Source: Blepharisma stoltei | Taxonomy: Eukaryota; Ciliophora; Heterotrichea; Heterotrichida; Blepharismidae | NCBI GenBank assembly: GCA_914767885.1 | Contig: CAJZBQ010000004.1 | Coordinates: 124,001 to 188,000 of the forward strand | Length of the DNA stretch: 64,000 nt | Direction: 5' to 3' | Shown: in pieces, positions 47,851 through 59,370 of the stretch | How the letters are laid out: the number at the start of each line of letters is the position of its first letter | Position numbering within the stretch: position 1 is the first letter of the stretch | The notes under the pieces: generated by a model | Databases searched by the model: none | Told to the model about the DNA's origin: nothing | The model's input: only the letters and a program-made list of their open reading frames with translations | Program-made: the position numbers and the translations under genes

Positions 47851-49000
47851 TTTCAACCTATACCGACATAGCCAATTTCTCAACTCTAAGATTTAACGAC
47901 GAAATTTTTCTTTTTTAAAAGCCATTTTGTGATTAACCTAATGTACATTAATTAAAAATTTCTTATCAAGCAAGCCAAAATATTCCATAACGAAATCTGC
48001 AAATCTTTATGGCTTTTTTTAAAATAAGTATAGCTTATAAACAAATTTCCAAAATAATGATTTAAAATACATAAATTTTTTGGCTTTAATATTAATTTTA
48101 TTGGCCATTTATGATGCATCTTTTAAGAGAAGGCGAAGAAGCTTTGAGCTCAGCAGGTAAATTATGAAGAATGAAAGAAAAAAAATCAATTGAAAGTTCT
48201 ATTTTCAACCTACACCGATATAGCCAATTTCTCTACTCTAAACTCCCCCCCTTTAAATTGAAACAAAAAATTTTGTTTCAATTTAAAGGGGGGCTAAGAA
48301 AATTGATTTTATAAAAAAATTTATATATAAAATTTTTTTCAGAGATAAAATTTTATAGAAAATAAATTATATAAATTTAAAGAATTTCATGAAAAATTAA
48401 TTCATAAATTTCTCAATCTCAAAGTGTAAACTTGCTGAAAATGGTATTCTTCTAACTCTCCCCATAACAATTGGACAAAATAGAGTTTAATTTCTAAATC
48501 TTATATGTTTGAAGCATATTAAATAGGGTATTAACGTATTTACATATAAAATAATGATTTTTACCTATAAAATTTTCTATTATAATAAAATTTGTTTCAA
48601 TTTAAAGGGGGGGTAATTTCCCAAAAAAGTAGGAATTTTACCTATATTTTTGTTTCAATTTAAAGGGGGGGGGGAGTAAGTTTAAAGGCAAAAATTATCT
48701 TCTTTAAAAACCATTTTGTAATTAGCATAATATACATTAATTAAAAATTACTTATTAAGCAAGCCAAAATATCCCATAACGATATCTGCCAAATCATAAT
48801 GGCTTGCTTTAAAATAAGTATAGCTCATAAACAAATTTTCAAAATAATGATTTAATAATGCATAAATTTTTTGGCTTTAACATTAGTTTATTGACCATTT
48901 ATGATGCAACTTTTAAGTGAAGGCGATGAAGCTTTGAGCTCAGCAGGTAAATTATGAAGAATGAAAGAAAAAAAATCAATTAAAAGTTCTATTTTCAAGC
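47851..49000 (+). repeat. Tandem duplication of the gene 9 promoter and first codons
   Basis: Unit 1 (47851-48202) and unit 2 (48203-48238 plus 48677-about 49000) are homologous over about 350 bp. Each has CATTTTGTRATTARC, AAGCAAGCCAAAATAT, GGCTTTAA and the start region ATGATGCA.CTTTTAAG. Unit 1 carries only about the first 30 codons (start at 48111); unit 2 leads into the full gene 9 (start at 48901). A MITE variant has split unit 2 since the duplication. Confidence 0.8.
48239..48676. mobile_element. TA-MITE variant with swapped terminal motif
   Basis: Same layout and AT-rich core as the other TA-MITEs, but all four copies of the end motif read CCCTTTAAATTGAAAC (or complement) instead of CCCTCCGTGAGTGAAC. 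Flanked by TA, and its removal makes duplicated unit 2 collinear with unit 1, so the insertion is precise. At 438 bp it is the longest un-nested copy. Confidence 0.85.
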
Positions 49001-52000
49001 TTTTTAAGCTAATTAATTTTGAAGAAACTTCTGGCTTAAGGCAAAAAATAAAAATAACAGTTGAAAGCATTATTTGATGCTTTCAAATTTGAAGCTTGCT
49101 ATGAGTCTCAGATCTTTCTATCAAAAATTGGCATACAAATATGATAATATGAGAAATCATCGGATACTTAAAACTTGACAACACTTGCTCAATGCTTGGG
49201 ATAATAAATGAATGCTTTTATCTGTCAGCTCTATTAGCCTATGCTAATTTTCTTAGTATAGCTATTTTAGTTGTTACTATTTATTATTCTTACCATCTAC
49301 CAAAGATACTTCTAAGCATATTTTCAGCGACTTTTTATTTTTGATTAAAATTTTTGCTTGTGCCCTCTATTCAAATATGCTCCATTTTTCTGAAGTATAG
49401 CTTCCTGCCTCAAACTACAATATCAGAATACGAAAATCGCAATGAGATAGGAGAATTCATTAGGAGTTTCCCATTGCAAATTTGTACTATTTTAGCAATA
49501 GCAATAACTTTTATGTTATCTTTCATGCAATTGGAATTTTCAGGAGAAATTAGACATTCTGAAAATAAGATAATAAGCGCAAAAGCACATTCAAAAATAG
49601 ACAAGCACATAAAAATTTTTACTTTTATTTTCCCTATTGCTTATGTGATATTTGCTGAAAATTATATAAGACATTTACAAATTTTAGCACTTATTTTTTC
49701 AATACTTTTGATAAGAGAAACTATAGATCTCCTGCCGTATTTTTCCATTTTTTGCAACTCATTAATAATACTTCAGCTATATTTTATTGGTTTTATTTCT
49801 TCAATATTTATTTTAGGAGACTTTATGGATAATTCTATGGTGATAATTATGCTAGCAGTAATTTTAGGTCCATTAACAGCTATTTTTATAATTCAATTTT
49901 CCCTTAAACTTCAAAGAAACTTTTCTCAAACTATTCCTACAGACTTAACAAATATAGAATCTCAATATATTTTAGAAAAATCTCTTAGATATGCTCTATG
50001 CTCAAATGATGCAGGACATAAAGATCAAATAATCAGCGCTTTTGAAAATTTTTTTATACAAAAAGGTTTTAATGGGAATAAGCTTCAAGCCATATGAGCA
50101 GCGAATTACTGTTTATATACACTAAAAGAGGAATCCTTAGCCAAAGTCAAGCTAAGCAAAACCAAACATATTGTAGACTGAAGCTTAGAGTCCAATTATC
50201 AAGAATATTTATGCCAGAAAAATATATCAAATACTTGCCTATCTGAAAGCTCACAATTTTCTGATTATTTTCTTCAAAACATTTTAGTTAAAAATGAAGA
50301 AAAACAATTATGTATAAATTTACTTATGTTTTGAAGCGAAATTACTTCACTTCAGCCTAATCTTCAAAAATTAAAAAGAAAACTTTATTCAATTGAAGAC
50401 GAAATTTTATTTTTAAACATGAAATACAGCCAGTTAATTACCAAATTCCCAAATTCTAAAAGTATATTATCTCTCTATTATTCATATTGCAGAGATATTA
50501 TTTATAATGCAGAAAAGTCAACTTTCCTTGAAACTAAGCTAAGATCTATTGATAAAGAACTTACAAATTTTTTGGGTGATTCTAGTAAAAAATTTAGTCT
50601 ATTTAATGAAAATGCTGGAATCCTTATAATTTCTAATGAGGATAGTAATTTTGGCGAAATCCTATATGCAGACCAAAAATCAGCAGAATTTTTGAATCTC
50701 CAACTTGGCAGCATTAAAAATGACAATATTTCAAATTTTATTCATCCTTATTATAAAGAAAAATTAAAGGAAGATTTAAAACAGTTTATCAAGTATAGCT
50801 CATCATCAGAAATGGATTTAACTAAAGGATTCTTTTTAACAAAAAATGCACATAATTTATTACAGCTCGAAGGGAAAATACTACTTACCTCAATAAATGG
50901 CCTGCTTGTAGCTATTCTGGCTTTTAAGCCAAAAAATGTTAAACAAGAAATAGCGCTATTAAACGAGGAAGGAGAAATCATTTGCCACTCAAATAATTTT
51001 CCAAGGTATGTAGGAAAATCTGAAGGTTTAATTGGATTTGATCTAAAAAATTTATTTTATAATTCAGAAGATTTCAGATTACAGCTGAACACTCCCTACC
51101 ATTTGTCAAGCTTAAAAATATTTTTGATGCTCTCATATTCAGAATTTTACAAAATCAAAATACCTTATGTGGTCTTGGCAAATGATAGCCGAGAAATAGT
51201 AATGAGGGGGAATAATGGAAGCAAGCAAGGCAATAATGAAAAAATTCAGGCAACAGCTAATTATTTGTCAGTGGGCTTATTAGGATCTATAAACTCAGAT
51301 AAAACTAATAGCTTACTTTATAAAGAGAGCGAAATTTTAGATGACGATTTAAAGTCAAAAATGGAAGTGCACCGTTTTTCAAATGACGACCCTAGCAAAA
51401 ATGCTGACTGAGGATCTGAGAGGCGTGGTAGTGAAAATTCTGTGGTATCGATAGGCACTCATCAGAAGAAGGTTCTCTCCTTACTTCCTCCTTAAAGTAG
51501 CTTTGTTTGTTAACCAAAATGCTTTTTAAAAGATTTATTTATTTTTGAAAAAAAATTCACCTAAAAATCATATAGTGTCTTGCCTCTGGCATGTGGAGAT
51601 ATTCTCCACATGCGGGAAATGCTTCCGTATGTGAAAGAGAAATATAGTGGCTTCGCATGTGGAAATACTTCTGACATGTGGAGGATATCTCCACATGCCA
51701 GAGAGACCTCCCAAATTTTGGCAAGGCGCTATATATTTAAAAATGAAAATCAAAATAATAATTTAGGATCACATTAATACGATTGTAACTTAGATATTAT
51801 GCTTTAGTTATTAATTATATATTTTTTGAATAAAAACTTATTTTAATAATTTTTCTTGAATGATTTTGTCAAAGGGAGTTAATAAAATCTTCATCAAGGT
51901 CTATCAATGTTCTCCACTTTGCTTTTGTTTTTTCAGTAACTGTTATATAGATTATAGCTGTTGTAGCTTTCAACATCATTGTTTTAAATCATGCTTTTTC

Positions 52001-53584
52001 CAATATAAATTTTATTAGTGACATGAGCCTTCCTATAAACATAGGAAAAACAGCAAAAAATTTGCAGAGATTTACATACGTTTCTAATTTATATGTAATT
52101 CTGCAATACTCTTCTGATAGCATTACTTTAAAAAGAATGTTTGATGATATTGTGACTTGTTTAACAGAATTAGAGAATACTTATTTAGATATAACCACAA
52201 ATTTAAATAAATGAAATTATTGTTCAGGTGAAGACATTTTAACTGGCAAAAATTTATATTTGTGGAATATAGATGATGGGATTTATAAAAAATCAAGCTT
52301 AATCGAAACTATAGGGATTTTTATTAAATTTGTAAAATTTATGCAGGGAAATCAAATATTAAGCAAAATAAACAGCTCAGAGGCTGCAAAGATAGATGAT
52401 TTTTCTTTTTGATATTAAATGGGTATGGAGAAGCTCTTCACTATAGCAATAGTTCGTTTTATGATATTATAGAGTGCCAAAAATCCATGATGGGCGACTT
52501 CAAAATCGAAATGACAATTTTTTTGAGCTTAGGAGTAGCCGTATTCTGTGTATGCATAATTATGATAATTCCCTTTTATTTTTCAATCCTTAAAATTGAA
52601 AATACTCTTTGAAACAATATAAGGGAAAAAGCCTATAAAAGATACTTTGAGCTTAAACAAACAATTTCTGAGAGACTAAAAGATGTTCACTCTCATCCAG
52701 CTATTGAGCTTAATGACCGGCATCATTCTGAAAAACCATTTTCTTTTAAAAGTTACTGAAATTATATGATTTTATGAATTAAATTCTAATAAAAAAATAA
52801 AATTCGATATTTATTATAGAAAAAATTCTTGAACAGGATTAAAATATTTTTTTTTTAAATCAATGTGATAATTTATATATGAAGAGTTTTTATATACATG
52901 GCCGCTGTTTTTATATTTTCAGTTGTAAATATTAACTATTTTTATGATAAATGTGCAGATTATTTATTATATAGGCCTGAAGTATTGAAAAATTTAATAA
53001 ATTTACAAATTGCACATACTAGTTTGAGCATATGAACAAATGAGGCTGCATATGGGATTTTGGGATGGCCTATGAGGTTACAATTTCCATATTCTTACCC
53101 TTTTGAAAATAGCAAAGAAATATTAAATGAAGTTATTTCAAAAATTAACTATTCAAACTCTGCCATCCATAAAAAAGAATATTCTACTATTTTGTCTCAT
53201 ACCTTTGAGCACATTTTTTATGAAAGTAATCAGGACTTTTTAACAGATATTTTCAATTTGGGGATGTATACATCAAAGTTAAATATAATAAATGAAGCAA
53301 ATTTGATCGCAAATAATTTGGCTTCGCAAGACGTGTGGTGGGGTTTTAATTCTGCTCTTCGAGAATTAGATAGGAAATATAATTCCTATATTGAAGAAAT
53401 TGATAAGCACTCAAAGAAAGTGATTAATGACCAAATGCAAATTATCGTGATCACTTTGGCTGTTTTTATTATCTTTACTTTGATTTTATATTTTGGGTTT
53501 TATTTGGTATTTTTTTGGGGTGAAAAAAATTATTTGAAGAAAATTAATTCAGTGATGGAGATTATGCCCCAACAATTTGGATAA
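48901..53584 (+). CDS. Gene 9: PAS-like membrane protein, plus strand, with one single-base frameshift
   Basis: ATG at 48901; TAA at 53582-53584 after MEIMPQQFG. Introns at 51936-51950 and 52332-52346 (15 nt), at the same sites as in the minus genes. Insertions at 51482-51879 and 52767-52877 excise at TA in frame. One T appears missing in the run at 52406-52410: frames differ by one on either side, and adding one base gives 4146 nt (1381 aa) and the conserved Phe-Leu-Ile-Leu-Asn-Gly-Tyr-Gly-Glu. This could be a real mutation or a homopolymer sequencing error. PAS-like domain around 50590-50950 (GILIISNEDSNFGEILYADQ). It is more diverged from the minus genes than they are from each other. Confidence 0.82.
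51482..51879. other. Composite IES in gene 9 (398 bp)
   Basis: TA-CTTCCTCC at the left and AAAGGGAGT-TA at the right may be a much-decayed TA-MITE. Nested in it, 51571-51732 is a foldback element with TATAGTGTCTTGCC / GGCAAGGCGCTATA arms and repeated CATGTGGAG palindromes. Excision gives Val-Leu-Ser-Leu-Ile-Lys-Ser-Ser-Ser-Arg-Ser-Ile in frame. Confidence 0.78.
52767..52877. other. 111-bp TA-bounded AT-rich IES in gene 9
   Basis: Interrupts a membrane segment. Removal gives Asn-Tyr-Ile-Trp(TGA)-Arg-Val-Phe-Ile-Tyr-Met, aligned with Asn-Tyr-Trp-Lys...Trp-Arg-Ile-Phe-Val-Tyr in the minus copies. Both flanks are rich in TATA, so the edge is uncertain by a few bases. Confidence 0.7.
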
Positions 53585-53598
53585 ATTTACTTTTCTCT

Positions 53599-53973
53599 TA
53601 CTCCCCCCCTCCGTGAGTGAACAAAACCATTAGAAAAATCGCTATTTTTTGCCCAAAAACCCACCCTCCGTGAGTGAACAAAAATTTTATTAATAGAAAA
53701 ATTTTTTATGGAAAAAAATTTTGATATATTAATGATAATTAGTATAATGAAATCTAGAGCCAATTCTCTGTTTAATTTTTAACGAATTAAAACATAAATT
53801 TTATAAATTAAATTAATATTTGCTTTCCAATTTTTGCGAATTAGGATGTTTTTAAATTTCGAAAAAAAAATATTTTTTATAAAATTTATATATAAATTTT
53901 TTTTGAAAAAATAAATTAACCCCCTCCGTGAGTGAACAAAATTTTTTTTATTCACTCACAGAGGGGGGGGAGT
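53599..53973. mobile_element. TA-MITE downstream of gene 9
   Basis: Near-consensus copy 15 bp past the stop codon: TA-CTCCCCCCCTCCGTGAGTG at the left to TTCACTCACAGAGGGG-GAGT-TA at the right. It is very similar to 58768-59132. Confidence 0.9.
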
Positions 53974-53975
53974 TA

Positions 53976-54395
53976 GTTAAGTATAAACTAATAGATTTAT
54001 TTTATAAACATCATAAAAATACTGAATCAAAATTATGCTTTAACAATACAAAATTTTTAAAAGTAAAGCAATAAGATGAATTCATTTTAATATAGAAAAA
54101 GTACTAGTCGATCTGATTAAAGAAACATAATGCAGATTGATGATAAAAGAAGTGTTAAAAGTAAATAATAAGAAAAAGTAAAAACCTCAATTGTAAAAAG
54201 CTTTATTTTTAATTTATTTTTTATAGGAAATTGAATAAGTAAATATATAATTTTTTGGTTTAACTGAGACACACTCTTATATTATTTAAAAGCAAGCATG
54301 GTTACTGTTTAACAGACATTGTTATTCATTTTATTCAATAAAAATATCATAATTAAAGGTTGTTTTTGATTAATATATAATAATAATAAATCAGT
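53976..54395. other. Intergenic, AT-rich
   Basis: No coding, repeat or IES signature recognised. Confidence 0.3.
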
Positions 54396-54640
54396 TTAAT
54401 CACGCCCGAGGCGTCTTAATTTTTTGCTTTTACTAATTATCTTGATAAATTTTTTAATATGGAAATCAATTTCATCTATTTGGCATCTACTTAATTTTTG
54501 TTTTCATTTTTCCTCTTCATACTTTCAGGAATCCATTGATTAATATATAAGATTGCTTATGGTTTCATTTATGTCGAAGATTAAAACTACCATAAATTAC
54601 ACATTGCTGCTGATCAAATATAATATCATTTAACCCTAAT
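54396..54640 (-). pseudogene. Fragment of an unrelated protein gene
   Basis: On the minus strand, with UGA as Trp, about 48 codons ending at TAA (54396-54398) look coding: Met-Asp-Ser-Trp-Lys-Tyr-Glu-Glu-Glu-Lys-Trp, then QIDEIDFHIKKFIKIISKSK and LRRLGRD. Just upstream (54540-54640), in another frame, come IIFDQQQCVIYGSFNLRHKW and NHKQSYILIN. A frameshift near 54540 separates them. Not PAS-family; not recognised. Two TGA Trp codons argue it was once translated with this code. Confidence 0.4.
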
Positions 54641-55124
54641 TTAGCCTACTCCCAAGAATCAAAGCCTCATATTGCGCTGGATAAGTCAAGAAATTTCTCT
54701 TTGGTCCTTTTAAGTAGCCCTTTGCAAGTTCGTCCCCTATTTCCCGTATGAAAAAAGCTATTGCACTATGATTGGATTGCGGCTTATCAACTTAGCCACT
54801 GCCCTATTTGTAACTTAAAAACCTTGGCGATTCAAACATCGATGACCTCCTCTATTTCTCAATCTTCCTGCTCCAGTAAAGCACGGCTATAGGAGTTAAG
54901 AACTCGACTCCTTATGCCATGATATGACCAATTTAATAAAAGCTTTAAAAAACTAATAAAATCTAACAATATTATGGATGAAATTGGTAACTATACACAA
55001 AAATAATTGAATATCTGCGGGTACTATTATGGGGCATTGCATTTATTGATTTTAATTGCTTTATGCTTCATATTTTATTATTTAAGTGAAGACTTTTAAG
55101 CACATCCCAAAAATATAAATTTCT
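54641..55124. other. Intergenic, with a moderately GC-rich block
   Basis: About 54650-54910 is less AT-rich (AGCCACTGCCC, GAACTCGACTCC) and may be another retroposon body, but no flanking duplication was found. The rest is AT-rich. Confidence 0.3.
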
Positions 55125-55486
55125 TACTCCACCCCCTCCGTGAGCGAACAAAAAAATCTTGTAAGCTCACGGAGGGGGGGTTAATTTGTTTTTTTAAAAA
55201 AATTATATATAAATTTTATGGGATTTTTTTTTTCAAAATTTAAAAATATCCCACTTTGCAAAAATTGGAAAGCAAATATTAATTTAATTTGTAAAATTTA
55301 TGTTTTAAAAAACACGATTTGTTTAAAATTAAACAGAATTAATTCAAGATTTCATTATAATAATTATCACTTCTATATCAATTTTCTTTCCATAGGAAAT
55401 TTTTGTTCACTCTCGGAGGGTGGGTTTTTGAGCAAAAAAAAATAGGGATTTTTCCAATGGTTTTGTTCGCTCACGGAGGGGGGAGT
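55125..55486. mobile_element. TA-MITE, intergenic (362 bp)
   Basis: TA-CTCCACCCCCTCCGTGAGCG at the left (hairpin end) to TTCGCTCACGGAGGGG-GGAGT-TA at the right; all four motif copies present. Confidence 0.88.
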
Positions 55487-55628
55487 TAGTATGCATATGA
55501 ATATGAACTTAAAATGAATCTTACTCTTTAGAGTATTTTTTCACAAAGTATCAAAATTATTGATTTTCTTTGAATTCTTGCAATTGAAATTAATATGAAA
55601 TGATTCTTTCCTATTTAACTTAATAGTT

Positions 55629-56344
55629 AAATAATGTCGTGTCTCACACGAGGTCTACTCCAAAACGACTATTTTATTTGGCCTATTTTTTTTTGGCCTA
55701 ATTGTTTTTGGCCTATTTTTTTTGCCCAATTTGTTTTGGCCTATTATTTTTTGGCCTATTTTTTTTGGGCCTATTTTTTTTGGCCTATTTTTTTTGGCCT
55801 ATTTTTTCTTGGCCTATTTTTTTTTGGCCTAATTTTTCTGTCGAGATCATTCATGAAGTTGCTGAGAGAACTAAATAATTATTGGGTAACGGATATATTT
55901 CCTTATACGATTAATATTGAGTAAATTAAGTGGAAAATTCCTAATTAAATTTAAAATTCTCGAAATTTAAAAAGCAATGAATTAGCATTCATGGAGTAAG
56001 AGATCTGTTAAAGGTGTATTTTATGTTGGTAAAATCGTTTAAAATACATTAAAAAGTATATTAAAATCATTAGTATGGAATTAGGCCAAATATTAGTAAA
56101 AAATAGCTAAAAAATGGCCAAAAAAAAGTCTAAAAATATAGGCCAAAAAAAATAGGTAAAAAAAAAATAGGTAAAAAAAAAATAGGCCAAAAACAATAGG
56201 CTAAAAAAAAATAGGCCAAAAAAAAATAGGCCAAAAAAATAGGCCAAAAAAAAATTAGGCCAAAAAAAAATAGGCCAAAAACAAATAGGCCAAAAAAAAA
56301 TAGTCGTTATGGTGTAGGCGTCGTGTGAAGGAACCAAATAATGT
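55629..56344. mobile_element. Second Mutator-like MITE with GGCCTA minisatellite
   Basis: Flanked by a perfect 9-bp repeat AAATAATGT at 55629-55637 and 56336-56344. Ends share CACACGA and AACGACTATTTT with their inverted counterparts and with the gene 1 element. T(n)GGCCTA repeats occupy both flanks. The unique core (about 55925-56100: GGAGTAAGAGATCTG, ATGTTGGTAAAATCGTTTAAA) is the reverse complement of the core at 3480-3600, so the copies are in opposite orientation. Long Phe/Trp-rich open frames here are translated minisatellite, not genes. Confidence 0.8.
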
Positions 56345-57642
56345 ACATTAATTAATAAAATTAAATCTTCCCATTTTGGTTTAATTTTATTATCTTTTCG
56401 TTTATGGACTTATTAATACATTAATCATGCGTAAAACTTTGTAAATAATAAATTATGATGACTATCAATAATAAGTATTAATGATATTTAAGATTTTAAA
56501 AAATTTATAAAATCATGACAGAAATCCAATCTGAAAATAGCCAATTTTATAGTGCTAGACAAAATTTTTGAAATACAACAGAATAATATCTCTCAAACGC
56601 TCTATTTTTGAACTTTATCGACAACTTTATTCTGACAGGAACCAAGAAGAGACAACCATTATAAGTCAAAAAATTAAAAGAGTATTTGAAGGAGTTATTT
56701 AATGCTTTCAAATCATAAGTTTACTGTGGGTTCCTGACCTTCAATAAAAATTGACACAAAAATATGATTTTTTGGAAAATCATAGGTTACTTAAAATTTT
56801 ACAACACTTGCTCATCGTTAGGGATAATAAATGAATGCCTTTATTTATCAATTTTAATTACTTATCCAAGCCTATTTTGTATGTTTGTTTTTATAGTTGT
56901 TATTTATTATTCTTAGCTCTTTATTCTTGATTTATAAAGATATCACCCATTACTCAGAAAAATCGGTTTTACTTGAGACTAAATTAAGATCCCTCGACAG
57001 AACTCTTGGAAATTCGATTAGTGATTCTAAGAGTTTTAGTTTTTTTAATGACAGTAACGGAATCTTGATAATTTCTAATGAACTCGAAAATTTTGGTGAT
57101 ATTCTTTATGCTAACCAAAAATCTGTAGAATATTTTAGGCTCGATTAGCATCATTATTAATGACAACATTTTAAACTTCATTCACCCTTATTATAAAGAA
57201 AAATTCAAAGCTGAAGCAAAAAGATTTGTTCAATTTACTTCCTCATCTGAAATAGATTTAAGCCAAGGATTCATTTTAACAACACAAAATAATTTATTAG
57301 AATGTGTTGGAAAAGTTTCAGTAACTACCGTGAACGATCTCGTTGTAGCTATATTTGTATTTAAACCCAAGGTCAAAAATTATGATGTCGCTTTAATATC
57401 AGAGGAAGGAGAAATAATTTGTCACTCGGATAATTTTCCTAGAATCGCCAGAAAAACTGAAAATTTGGTAGGATGGAACTTGAAGATCTTATTTTTTAAC
57501 TCAGGAGACTTTGAACTATAGTCAAATACCCCTTACCACTTATCTCAGTTTAAGACTGAAACTTTTCTAATTCTTTCTCACTCAGAATTTTACAAATGAA
57601 AATGCCCTATGTAGTTCTTATAAACGACAAAGAAGAGCTTTT

Positions 57643-57948
57643 AAAATGGAATGTTTATGTTTATAGAATTTCTTTAGCACTTCAATGCTTTTAAGTCCTC
57701 TTTAACTTGAGAACCAGCTTCAATAAAAGCTCTGAACAACGGTTGGTGGGTTGGCTTAACCGTCGAACCGTCAAAGTTATTAAGCCCTTTCAGACTTCTC
57801 TAGTCCGCTCCAGACTCTGCTCAGTCCTCTCTCTTCAAGCCAAGACTCTCAAGAAGCTTGAACTTTTCTCACAAAGCTCAGATGTTAGGGCTGGAGAATA
57901 GGACTAGGACCCTCTCTCTAACTGCTATTTTAACATTGTGAAAATGGA
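57643..57948 (-). mobile_element. Retroposon-like element (family S2, reverse) in gene 10
   Basis: Flanked by AAAATGGA at 57643-57650 and 57941-57948. The reverse complement matches 28923-29133 plus 29573-29624: CTAGAGAAGTCTG, GGCTTAATAACTTT.ACGGTT and the hairpin-plus-ATAAACATAAAC tail. Removal joins Glu-Leu-Leu-Lys-Trp-Ile-Asn-Glu in frame. This duplication, unlike most here, contains no TA. Confidence 0.75.
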
Positions 57949-58424
57949 TTAATGAAAATTCAGGTGGTATAGGAAAAACCCAAATAATGAACACTTTATC
58001 AATAAATTTTTTACTCCGCTGAGCAAAACAATTAAAAATAATTTAATTTTTAGAGAAACAAATTAGTTCATAAGTAGGAGGATCTTTATGTACTGATAAA
58101 ACTTTTAGTTCAACTCATAGAGAAAGCCCCTGCTTTGAAGAAAGATTAGACTCCGAAATGGTGCTTTTTCCAGAAACAAATGATAAAAAATCTTGATGAT
58201 TCAAAATCTCAACTATCAGCTTCTCATAGCAGATTTCTCAATATGATAAAATCTTCATCAAGGGCCATCAATATTTTACATTTAACATTTTTTTTTCAGT
58301 AATTTTTACACAGATGCTCATAGTTTTGGCTGTTAACATTACAGTCTTAATTTATGCTATTTACGACATAAATTTTATTAGTGGCATGAGTCTTCCTATA
58401 AGCATTGGGAAATCGGGAAAGATT

Positions 58425-59370
58425 AGGTTTAGTAAGGTATTTTAAGTCCTCTTATCATTAAATACACGTCCTACAGTGATGCCCTGTAGGGTGGGAGAGC
58501 GCGCCTACCTATGCTGGGCAAAAACCCCGAGTTCTGGTGGAGGTGAGGGTCTAAGGCCATTTACAGGCTTCACCGACTACCTCAATTCCAACCAAAGAAA
58601 TCGCCCAAATTGCACAAATCCTACGTCCTTCCAACTCAGAACCCGCAATAGTGAACTATTTTAACTGGAACTGTCGTTATCATTGCCTAATATGCTTACA
58701 CTCTTTTCCGTCATCCTGAGAAAAAATTCGATAGCTCTCGCCATTCAGGTAAGTCATAAAAGTATCTTACTCCCCCCCTCCGTGAGTGAACAAAACCATT
58801 AGAAAAATCGCTATTTTTTGCCCAAAAACCCACCCTCCGTGAGTGAACAAAAATTTTTTATGGAAAAAAAATTTGATATATTAATAATAATAATAATAAT
58901 AATTAATATAATGAAATCTAGAGCCAATTCTGTTTATTTTTTTAACGAATTAAAACATAAATTTTATAAATTAAATTAATATTTGCTTTCCAATTTTTGC
59001 GAATTAGGATGTTTTTAAATTTCGAAAAAAAAATATTTTTTATAAATTTATATATAATTATTTTGAAAAAAAAAAATTAACCCCCCTCCGTGAGTGAACA
59101 AAATTTTTTATTCACTCACGGAGGGGGGGAGTTAGGCAGGAATTGCACCCTGCCTCACACCGTATATCAACCTGGGAGGGCATTGCTAAAAAGGGATGCA
59201 TTTAACTTAGAGGAGTCTGGACCAAAAACTGCCTCTTTTGGCATCGACTCTCTTGCTTAGAGACTACTAGCTATAGCAAGGCCATAAATTCACTGAAAAA
59301 CCATATCCGAATACATAAGGATTCCTCCACGAAAGGGCAGGTTGCTCATCTATGCCATTTTAATAATTCT
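58425..59370. mobile_element. GC-rich retroposon-like insertion in gene 10, split by a MITE
   Basis: Flanked by diverged copies of GGAAATCKGGAAAGATT (about 58407-58424 and 59370-59387). The body before (58440-58740) and after (59140-59350) the MITE at 58768-59132 is GC-rich. Without the MITE the unit is about 580 bp, the size of the other retroposons. Gene 10 homology stops and resumes at these edges. Confidence 0.6.
58768..59132. mobile_element. TA-MITE nested in a retroposon in gene 10
   Basis: Near-consensus and almost the same as 53599-53973 (shared left block through GCCCAAAAACCCACCCTCCG and shared core). It contains an (AAT)n stretch. Ends TA-CTCCCCCCC and GGGGGGGAGT-TA. Confidence 0.9.

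Noticed and set aside
55634-56337. Phe/Trp/Leu-rich open frames resembling a hydrophobic repeat protein (also 3265-3483)
   Set aside because: They are translations of the T(n)GGCCTA minisatellite in the Mutator-like MITEs.
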